In this document: positions 5,099 to 9,870 of the stretch, in pieces
Layout of the letters: every line of letters starts with the position of its first letter
Numbering within the stretch: the stretch's first letter is position 1
Assembly (NCBI GenBank): GCA_016926495.1
Contig: JAFGOL010000240.1
Location: 1-9,870 of the forward strand
Direction of reading: 5' to 3'
Length of the DNA: 9,870 bases
From: Oligoflexia bacterium
GTDB taxonomy: Bacteria; Bdellovibrionota; JAFGOL01
The notes under the pieces: generated by a model
The model's input: only the letters and a program-made list of their open reading frames with translations
Database searches by the model: none
What the model was told of the DNA's origin: nothing
Program-made: the position numbers and the translations under genes

Positions 5099-7804
5099 AT
5101 GGATAAGGAATTACAGCTTTACGCGCAGACCGGCAATATATTACAGTTCGAATATGTTGACGGCAATACACAGATAAGCAGTGAGACCAGACTGTTTCAG
5201 GATGAAATACATAAACGGGCGTCGGAAGATTTTTCCCGCGTCCTCCTGTTTATGAGTTTCAGCGATCCGGGCGTACAGGTATCGGCTACCGTTTTTTACT
5301 GGCGCGACTTATGTTTCCTGTTTAAGGACAAACTGGTAACACAGGAAGATATCGAAGAAAAAAGGGGCGATATATCGCTAGAACTTACGGATGAGGAATT
5401 AGACGGGTTTGTGGACAAGGCCCCATACGCCATCGGTCATGAATATATAAACAGGGACTTTGTGCTGCACGTATGGTCAATGCTTGTTGACAGGTATATC
5501 AGTGAAATAAATAATTATAAAGGTACCGTAAGTGAGTTCATCAAATCCTTCAGCGCCGATATTCATCTTCCGGGAAAGATCTATTTCCATTTGGTGGAAA
5601 ACAGGGACTCGGACGTTTTTCCGTTCGCGTTTCTTGCCACCTATTCGGCAAAAACAGATTCCGGCGGGACAAAGCATCTGCCGTTGAGTTCCGCTTTATC
5701 GGAGTATGAAAACGACAACGAAAAACTGCTTGAACTTTTATCAACCGTAACTCTTGTGGCGGAAAAAAGCGACCTTATTGCCGGGATACTGGATAGCGGA
5801 GAGATATTTCACCCGCTGTCATGGACGTCCGGCGAAGCTTATACTTTTTTAAAAGAGTTGGAGCTTTACGGGCAATCCGGGATTTTATGCAGGGTCCCTG
5901 ACTGGTGGAGAAAAAAAAGTGCTCAGCCTAAATTGAATATCAGCTTCGGTGATGTAACCGGTACCAGGCTTAACGGCGAGACGCTGCTGAATTTTAATAT
6001 TGATATAAAGTACGGCGAAATGTCCTTTACCAGGCAGGAGGCTGAAGAAATAATGGCCCGGTCCGGAGCCTTGTCAATGATTAAGGGGAAATGGGTTGAG
6101 GTTGATAAAAACAGGTTGCGGCAACTGCTTGATGCCTTTGACAAAACCGCTAAAACACTCGGCGAAATGTCGCCGGACGGGCTGTTTTCCATAAATGAGA
6201 TCATGCGGATGCAACTGGCGGGTAACAAGTTGATCAGTTCCGGTACGGAAAGCGATTTAATTGAGATAAGCGGCGGTTCATGGATGAAAGATGTTGTTCG
6301 GAAGCTGAAAAATCCAAAACTTATCAGGGCCGCGTCGGTTTCAAAAAATATAAAAGGCACGCTAAGGGAGTATCAAAAGGACGGACTTAACTGGCTTTGC
6401 CTTATGCATTCGCTGGACCTTGGCTGTTGTGTGGCTGACGATATGGGTCTGGGCAAGACGCTGCAGGTACTTACCTTTCTCGATTACATAAAAACCGGTA
6501 AACCGGCAAAAACACCCGGAAGTCCGGATGAGATCAGTTCCAGCTTGCTGATACTTCCCGCGTCGCTGCTGCAAAACTGGGAAAACGAAATACATAAATT
6601 CTTGCCGGGGTTGAGTTATTTCACGGCGCATCCCGGCTATAACAGGGATTTCGCGGATACGCTGGGCAACAGGGAAATTTTAAAAAAATATGACCTCATA
6701 ATGACAACATACTCTTTGGTAAACAGGACAAAAGAGTTTAACGCGCACAAATGGAATTATATTATTTTAGATGAAGCTCAGGCTATAAAAAATCCCGGCG
6801 CTAAACAGACAAGGGCCGTAAAGAACCTGCGATCAAAAAACAGGATAATACTGACGGGAACGCCGATAGAAAACAGGTTATCCGATTTGTGGTCCGTTTA
6901 TGATTTTATCAACCCCGGGCTCCTGGGTACCGCCTCGGAATTTGCTGAATTTACAGGCTCCCTCAAAAACAATTCCGGTAATTATAAAAAATTAAAAGAC
7001 GTAATAACTCCCTATATGTTAAGAAGGTTAAAAACCGACAGGAATATTATCACTGATCTCCCGGACAAGATTGAAATGAAATCATATTGCGATTTGAGCG
7101 AAAAACAGATCATTTTGTACAGAAAACTGGTAGATGATATCAAGTCCCTGATCACGGACAGTGATGTAACAGGCATACAGCGAAAGGGTCTGATCCTGTC
7201 TTCAATAACCAGGTTTAAACAACTGTGCAACCATCCGTCACAGTATCTTAATGACGGTTCTTACGAGGAAAGGGACAGCGGTAAGTATTTGAAATTGAGG
7301 GAAATATGCGACCTGATATATCAAAAAAGGGAAAGGGTACTCGTGTTTACTCAGTTTAAGGAGATCATATCGGAACTGGACCGATTTCTGTGCGGAATTT
7401 TTGAGCGCCGGGGACTTAATCTGCATGGTGGCACGTCCGTGCCCAAAAGAAAGGAATTAATACAAAAATTTCAATCAAAAGAATACCTGCCGTACTTTAT
7501 ACTGTCGGTTAAGGCCGGCGGGGTGGGATTGAATCTTACCGGGGCCAACCATGTAATACACTTTGACAGGTGGTGGAACCCGGCGGTTGAAAATCAGGCA
7601 ACGGACAGGGCGTTTAGAATTGGACAGAATAAAAATGTTATAGTACATAAATTCATTACCAGAGGTACAATAGAAGAGAAAATAGATAAAATAATAGACG
7701 AAAAAAGTAATTTATCCAAAAATATCATACAGTCAACGCCGGAAAACTGGATAACGGAGTTGGGTAATGACGAACTAATGCACATGTTCAAATTAAGCAT
7801 CTAG
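5099..7804 (+). CDS. SNF2-family DNA-dependent ATPase/helicase (bacterial HepA/YwqA-like)
   Basis: A 901-residue Swi2/Snf2 ATPase that should translocate on duplex DNA and remodel protein-DNA complexes. The N-terminal half (about 1-420) is the bacterial SNF2-associated region, including a conserved-looking patch with GEMSFTRQEAEEIM near 305-320. The motor follows: Walker A DDMGLGKT at 447-454, DEAQ at 558-561, LTGTP at 585-589 with IENRLSDLWSVYDFINPG, then helicase lobe 2 with VLVFTQF, SVKAGGVGLNLTGANHVI (about 803-820), and motif VI TDRAFRIGQ at 835-843. All catalytic motifs are intact. Start: the ATG at 5099 has AAAGGG at 5086-5091, 7 nt upstream; an in-frame ATG at 5066 lacks a Shine-Dalgarno and adds 11 unlikely residues. 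The gene lies between the Fic-like gene and the SWIM gene (9-bp gap), the latter a known partner of this ATPase class. Confidence 0.95.
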   Translation: MDKELQLYAQTGNILQFEYVDGNTQISSETRLFQDEIHKRASEDFSRVLLFMSFSDPGVQVSATVFYWRDLCFLFKDKLVTQEDIEEKRGDISLELTDEELDGFVDKAPYAIGHEYINRDFVLHVWSMLVDRYISEINNYKGTVSEFIKSFSADIHLPGKIYFHLVENRDSDVFPFAFLATYSAKTDSGGTKHLPLSSALSEYENDNEKLLELLSTVTLVAEKSDLIAGILDSGEIFHPLSWTSGEAYTFLKELELYGQSGILCRVPDWWRKKSAQPKLNISFGDVTGTRLNGETLLNFNIDIKYGEMSFTRQEAEEIMARSGALSMIKGKWVEVDKNRLRQLLDAFDKTAKTLGEMSPDGLFSINEIMRMQLAGNKLISSGTESDLIEISGGSWMKDVVRKLKNPKLIRAASVSKNIKGTLREYQKDGLNWLCLMHSLDLGCCVADDMGLGKTLQVLTFLDYIKTGKPAKTPGSPDEISSSLLILPASLLQNWENEIHKFLPGLSYFTAHPGYNRDFADTLGNREILKKYDLIMTTYSLVNRTKEFNAHKWNYIILDEAQAIKNPGAKQTRAVKNLRSKNRIILTGTPIENRLSDLWSVYDFINPGLLGTASEFAEFTGSLKNNSGNYKKLKDVITPYMLRRLKTDRNIITDLPDKIEMKSYCDLSEKQIILYRKLVDDIKSLITDSDVTGIQRKGLILSSITRFKQLCNHPSQYLNDGSYEERDSGKYLKLREICDLIYQKRERVLVFTQFKEIISELDRFLCGIFERRGLNLHGGTSVPKRKELIQKFQSKEYLPYFILSVKAGGVGLNLTGANHVIHFDRWWNPAVENQATDRAFRIGQNKNVIVHKFITRGTIEEKIDKIIDEKSNLSKNIIQSTPENWITELGNDELMHMFKLSI

Positions 7805-7809
7805 GAGAG
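7803..7809 (+). promoter_or_regulatory. Shine-Dalgarno of the SWIM gene overlapping the SNF2 stop codon
   Basis: AGGAGAG starts within the TAG stop of the SNF2 gene and sits just upstream of the ATG at 7814, indicating coupled translation of the two partners. Confidence 0.75.
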
Positions 7810-7813
7810 TTAT

Positions 7814-8647
7814 ATGTACAGAGGCTGGGAGTATTTTTCATACACCCCTGTTTCGCAGCGAAGAAAAAAGTCTGAGGATCATCTTAAAAAACTGCGAAAA
7901 GCGGGGCACGATATCGAACCTGTCGTTATAGAAGGAAACACTCTGGCAAGATCATGGTGGGGAAAGGCATGGAACAGTAATTTGAGCCTGTATTCCGATT
8001 ATTACAACAGGCTTGGCAGGGGCAGGAGCTATGTCAGGCACGGCGCTGTTGTCGATTTAAAGATCAGGGAAAAATCAGTCACGGCCATGGTAAGCGGCAC
8101 TTCCCTGTACAGGGTTGCCATAAAGATCAGCGCGCTTAAAAGGGAAAAATGGAATTTAATCACGGAAAAATGTTCCGGGAAATTTGATTCCCTGCGGAAA
8201 TTGTTGGACGGAAAATTTCCTAAAGAATTTAAAGAACTTTTTACGACACCCGGGTCCGGATTATTTCCTTCCGCAAAAGAAATACATTTTGAATGCAGTT
8301 GCCCGGATCGTGCGCGTATGTGCAAGCATGTGGCAGCTGTGCTTTACGGAATAGGTTCCAAACTGGATAGCAATCCCGCCTTGTTTTTTTCCCTGCGGGG
8401 AGTAAAAATAGATGACCTGATTTCAGGGGCTGTCAAAGAAAAAACCTCCGAGCTGCTGCGAAAAGCCAAAAACAAAACAGGCAGGGTTATGAGTGATGTT
8501 TCCGTGTCAAAAATGTTCGGCATAGAAATTGACGATGCCGCAAAACAAAGTGTTCACGGCGCCGGCAGACCCAAGCCCAAAAGTAAAGCCAGGGTCAGGG
8601 CCGGGAAAAAACCGCGAATTAAGGCATTAGGGGACAAGCACGATTAG
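7814..8647 (+). CDS. SWIM zinc-finger protein, partner of the SNF2 ATPase
   Basis: A 277-residue protein with a SWIM-type zinc finger, CSCPDRARMCKH at 161-172 (ligands C161, C163, C170, H172; CxCxnCxH pattern). SWIM domains are thought to bind DNA or mediate protein contacts. The N-terminus (GWEYFSYTPVSQRRKKSE, then ARSWWGKAWN) matches the SWIM proteins that occur next to bacterial SNF2 ATPases, as in the B. subtilis ywqA/ywqB pair. The last 30 or so residues are rich in Lys, Arg, Pro and Gly (around GRPKPKSKARVRAGKKPRIK), a probable nucleic-acid-binding tail. Its gene begins 9 bp after the SNF2 stop with a strong Shine-Dalgarno. The final codons (GDKHD) are encoded by a 15-bp string that recurs inside brnA 502 bp downstream. 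Molecular function of the pair is not established. Confidence 0.92.
   Translation: MYRGWEYFSYTPVSQRRKKSEDHLKKLRKAGHDIEPVVIEGNTLARSWWGKAWNSNLSLYSDYYNRLGRGRSYVRHGAVVDLKIREKSVTAMVSGTSLYRVAIKISALKREKWNLITEKCSGKFDSLRKLLDGKFPKEFKELFTTPGSGLFPSAKEIHFECSCPDRARMCKHVAAVLYGIGSKLDSNPALFFSLRGVKIDDLISGAVKEKTSELLRKAKNKTGRVMSDVSVSKMFGIEIDDAAKQSVHGAGRPKPKSKARVRAGKKPRIKALGDKHD
8631..8645 (+). repeat. 15-bp direct repeat, copy 1 (end of SWIM gene)
   Basis: GGGACAAGCACGATT is identical to 9133-9147 and is read in the same frame in both places (Asp-Lys-His-Asp). Copy 1 runs into the SWIM stop codon. Confidence 0.7.
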
Positions 8648-8670
8648 GCAGAATAACAAACATAACGCTG

Positions 8671-8709
8671 TTTGCAGAAACAACCGTCCGGACGGAGCAA
8701 ACCTGCAAA
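8671..8709. repeat. Nested palindrome after the SWIM gene
   Basis: A perfect 12-bp palindrome CCGTCCGGACGG (8684-8695) lies at the centre of a second inverted pair TTTGCAG (8671-8677) / CTGCAAA (8703-8709). The two share nearly the same centre (8689.5 and 8690), with unpaired 6- and 7-nt segments between them. There is no T run directly after it, so it is not a standard intrinsic terminator; a T-rich stretch at 8733-8742 is 24 nt away. It could be an mRNA 3'-end structure or a DNA-binding site. Confidence 0.55.
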
Positions 8710-8732
8710 TTACAACACGTTGATATTACAAC
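8709..8732. repeat. 8-bp direct repeat upstream of brnT
   Basis: ATTACAAC occurs at 8709-8716 and 8725-8732, one copy every 16 bp, between the palindrome and the brnT promoter. The second copy also forms a 4-bp hairpin GTTG-ATATTA-CAAC (8719-8732) followed by TTCTTTTTGTT, a very weak terminator-like arrangement. Confidence 0.3.
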
Positions 8733-8757
8733 TTCTTTTTGTTCTACGTAATAATGA

Positions 8758-8785
8758 TTGACATATTTATGTATATGTTTATAAT
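8758..8785 (+). promoter_or_regulatory. brnTA promoter, consensus -35 and -10, predicted leaderless
   Basis: TTGACA (8758-8763) and TATAAT (8780-8785), both exact consensus, are separated by 16 bp. The -10 ends only 6 nt before the brnT ATG at 8792, and there is no Shine-Dalgarno, so the transcript should start at or next to the A of the ATG. Confidence 0.8.
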
Positions 8786-8790
8786 ATACA
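8770..8790. promoter_or_regulatory. Operator-like inverted repeat in the brnTA promoter
   Basis: TGTATAT (8770-8776) and ATATACA (8784-8790) form a perfect 7-bp inverted repeat with a 7-bp spacer, covering the -10 box and most of the spacer. BrnA antitoxins are ribbon-helix-helix proteins that repress their own operon, so this is the natural place for their binding; the assignment is inferred from position and symmetry. Confidence 0.5.
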
Positions 8791-8791
8791 A

Positions 8792-9088
8792 ATGTTTGTT
8801 CTTGAAGATGTAACCGGATTTGAGTGGGATGATAATAATTCCCTGAAAAATTACATCAAGCATAATGTGAGTTGTGTTGAATGTGAGGAAGCTTTTTTTG
8901 GCAGCCCCCTGCTGACCAAGTATGATGAAAAGCATTCAGGTCAGGAAAAAAGGTTTTTTTTGCTTGGCAGGACGGTCTCCGTGCGGAAGCTGTTTATAGT
9001 TTTTACGGTCAGGAAAAATAAAATAAGGGTTATTTCCGCCCGCGATATGAATAAAAAAGAGAGGCAGATTTATGAAAGAACATCTTAA
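8792..9088 (+). CDS. brnT: BrnT family toxin (ribonuclease, type II TA)
   Basis: BrnT is a RelE-like-fold ribonuclease that stops growth by cutting RNA and is neutralised by BrnA. The 98-residue product has the family length and signatures: GFEWDDNNSLKNYIKHNVSC near the N-terminus (FEWDD at 10-14 and the KH at 23-24), the AFFGSPLL region, and the C-terminal block ISARDMNKKERQIYE at 81-95. Toxin precedes antitoxin, as is normal for BrnTA, and the two genes overlap by 17 bp. It has its own consensus promoter but no Shine-Dalgarno, so the toxin may be translated from a leaderless mRNA while the antitoxin has a good ribosome-binding site, which would favour antitoxin excess (inference). No truncation is seen. 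Confidence 0.92.
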   Translation: MFVLEDVTGFEWDDNNSLKNYIKHNVSCVECEEAFFGSPLLTKYDEKHSGQEKRFFLLGRTVSVRKLFIVFTVRKNKIRVISARDMNKKERQIYERTS

Positions 9089-9356
9089 AAAAATACCGGA
9101 ATTTACAAATGAAGAGGAAGAAAGGGAGTTTTGGGACAAGCACGATTCCACCGAATATATTGATTACAAAAAAGCAGGAAAGGTTGTTTTTCCTGAACTC
9201 CAGATGTCCACCAGGGTCATTTCACTCAGATTAACCGAATCCATGCTTAATGAAATAAAATCCCTGGCTCATAAAAACGATATACCTTACCAGACTTATA
9301 TAAAGGTTTTGCTTTTGGAACAGTTAAAGCGTAACAGGCTCAAAAAGGCTTCCTGA
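9072..9356 (+). CDS. brnA: BrnA family antitoxin (CopG/ribbon-helix-helix)
   Basis: A 94-residue antitoxin that binds and inhibits BrnT and, with it, represses the operon. The N-terminal part (PEFTNEEEEREFWDKHDS, then EYIDYKKAGKVVFPEL) is the toxin-contacting type seen in BrnA/CopG antitoxins; the C-terminal half (STRVISLRLTESMLNEIK, then QTYIKVLLLEQLKR) is a ribbon-helix-helix DNA-binding domain. The start at 9072 has GAGAGG at 9059-9064, 7 nt upstream, inside brnT, and the genes overlap by 17 bp, so translation is probably coupled. The DKHD codons at 9135-9146 lie in a 15-bp string shared with the end of the SWIM gene. Confidence 0.9.
   Translation: MKEHLKKIPEFTNEEEEREFWDKHDSTEYIDYKKAGKVVFPELQMSTRVISLRLTESMLNEIKSLAHKNDIPYQTYIKVLLLEQLKRNRLKKAS
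9133..9147 (+). repeat. 15-bp direct repeat, copy 2 (inside brnA)
   Basis: Exact copy of 8631-8645. The two copies are 502 bp apart and bracket brnT, its promoter and the first quarter of brnA. Confidence 0.7.
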
Positions 9357-9370
9357 ACAATCCCGGATTT

Positions 9371-9604
9371 TTATATTGCGCCGCATTCACCCGGATCAAT
9401 ATATTCACAATAATCCTGCAACTCTCCCTGGGCTTCATGTGCGGGATAGGGGTATATAATATCGCAGGCCATCTTGACCCATATCTGGTGCAGGTAGCAT
9501 TTCAGCATCCCGAGTCCCCACGCGGCAACCAGCACTACCGCGACCATGACAAGAATATATTCAACATAGGCCTGGCCTTTTTTGTTTGACATTCTCTTCT
9601 TCAT
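9371..9604 (-). CDS. Small Flp/TadE-like prepilin protein
   Basis: A 77-residue protein with a type IV prepilin-like N-terminus: a basic leader ending KKG (G10), a predicted prepilin-peptidase cut before Q11, Glu at mature position +5 (E15, QAYVEY), and a hydrophobic helix of about 20 residues (YILVMVAVVLVAAWGLGML). The rest is a short extracytoplasmic tail with four cysteines (C36, C47, C66, C74) that could form two disulfides. It resembles Flp/TadE-type type IVb pilins or pseudopilins; no Tad secretion genes lie in the window, so it is an orphan here. Start: ATG at 9604 has no Shine-Dalgarno but sits 7 nt after a -10 box; an internal ATG at 9592 would shorten the leader to six residues and has only AAGAG directly against it. 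It converges with brnA, 14 bp away. Confidence 0.75.
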   Translation of the reverse strand: MKKRMSNKKGQAYVEYILVMVAVVLVAAWGLGMLKCYLHQIWVKMACDIIYPYPAHEAQGELQDYCEYIDPGECGAI

Positions 9605-9611
9605 CAGTATT

Positions 9612-9639
9612 TGTATATCTTATTTATCAGGTAAGTCAA
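9612..9639 (-). promoter_or_regulatory. Prepilin promoter, predicted leaderless
   Basis: On the minus strand TTGACT (9639-9634) and TATACA (9617-9612) are separated by 16 bp, and the -10 ends 7 nt before the ATG at 9604. The geometry equals that of the radA promoter and is within one base of that of brnT. Confidence 0.6.
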
Positions 9640-9660
9640 ACGTGATGCCTGGTCATGGTT

Positions 9661-9665
9661 TGAGG
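9661..9665 (+). promoter_or_regulatory. Shine-Dalgarno of the last gene
   Basis: TGAGG lies 5 nt before the ATG at 9671. Unlike the other divergent-promoter genes here, this one therefore seems to have a leader; I see no clear promoter for it. Confidence 0.5.
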
Positions 9666-9670
9666 TTAGT

Positions 9671-9870
9671 ATGAAATTACCGTTTTTTAATAATAAGCAA
9701 AAAGCATGGGTCGGCCCACTTGGTATTGTTGTGTTTATGCTTTGCTACATGGTGCCGAATCACCTGGTCTTTTTTAAACCCGCAAGTCTGCCTTTTTTTG
9801 TTTTTGAACAAAGTATTCCGTTTATTGACTGGACCATATGGTTTTACATTTCCGATTACCTGTACATAGG
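9671..9870 (+). CDS. N-terminus of a membrane protein, possibly PAP2 superfamily, 3' truncated
   Basis: The frame is open from the ATG at 9671 to the window edge, giving 66 residues. It begins with a short basic cytoplasmic start (MKLPFFNNKQKAW), then a hydrophobic helix (VGPLGIVVFMLCYMVPNHLVFF), a short loop and FEQSIPFIDWTIWFYISDYL. The last pattern (an acidic residue, then IPF, then an aromatic-rich helix with W, Y and S) recalls the start of PAP2-type membrane phosphatases/phosphotransferases related to inositol phosphorylceramide synthase. The catalytic residues of that family would lie beyond the edge, so this is tentative. A membrane protein is secure; the family is not. Confidence 0.55.
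   Translation, partial: MKLPFFNNKQKAWVGPLGIVVFMLCYMVPNHLVFFKPASLPFFVFEQSIPFIDWTIWFYISDYLYI

Noticed and set aside
5923..6360. 145-codon minus-strand open frame inside the SNF2 gene
   Set aside because: The SNF2 frame is fully supported by motifs and length; the antisense product is Ser/Leu/Phe-rich with no domain, typical of a shadow.
8684..8742. Intrinsic terminator for the SNF2-SWIM operon
   Set aside because: The strong palindrome has no adjacent T run, and the T-rich stretch at 8733-8742 follows only a 4-bp AT/GC hairpin; recorded as a repeat instead.
1..9870. CRISPR array, tRNA, rRNA or insertion sequence
   Set aside because: I found no regularly spaced 25-40 bp repeats, cloverleaf-like sequence, rRNA signature or transposase.

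Overview
The window is a compact stretch of chromosome from a bacterium that I cannot place to species. GC content is moderate, genes are tightly packed on both strands, and it carries radA, so it looks chromosomal. A Flp/TadE-like prepilin and several operon-first genes without a Shine-Dalgarno, their -10 box only 6-7 nt before the ATG, would fit an uncultured, deep-branching lineage, but that placement is inference. I see no tRNA, rRNA, CRISPR array, insertion sequence or phage structural gene.

Layout. (1) 2-607 (+) is the C-terminal part of a sodium:alanine-type (AGCS) symporter cut by the window edge. (2) 650-1018 (-) is an AT-rich stand-alone receiver-domain protein whose phosphoacceptor Asp is replaced by Glu. 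It is divergent from 1099-1962 (+), a repressor-like protein with an HTH_XRE domain and a self-cleaving S24 peptidase domain. The 80 bp between them hold four regularly spaced TCGCA motifs. (3) radA (2666-4006, -) is followed, with a 17-bp overlap, by a signal-peptide/TM-anchored protein of unknown function (1966-2682, -). (4) Divergent from radA is a three-gene run on the + strand: a Fic-fold protein with a degenerate active site and a C-terminal winged helix, a SNF2-family ATPase, and a SWIM zinc-finger protein. The SNF2+SWIM pair is a known bacterial association (B. subtilis ywqA/ywqB type); a Fic pseudoenzyme heading it is the least familiar part. (5) A brnT-brnA toxin-antitoxin module (8792-9356) follows behind a near-consensus promoter with an operator-like palindrome. 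(6) A small cysteine-containing prepilin-like protein (9371-9604, -) is divergent from the start of a membrane protein (9671 to the edge, +), possibly of the PAP2 superfamily.

How the parts may work together. radA and the SNF2/SWIM/Fic run share a 64-bp divergent promoter region whose two -10-to-ATG segments are inverted near-copies (15/19 identical), so the two transcription units may be co-regulated, plausibly around DNA repair or nucleic-acid remodelling. The S24 repressor-like protein could give a damage-responsive layer elsewhere in the window, but nothing here proves the link. The most general observation is in translation signals: four operon-first genes (radA, the Fic gene, brnT, the prepilin) have a -10 box 6-7 nt before the ATG and no Shine-Dalgarno, whereas internal operon genes (SNF2, SWIM, brnA, the membrane protein after radA) all have good Shine-Dalgarno sequences.
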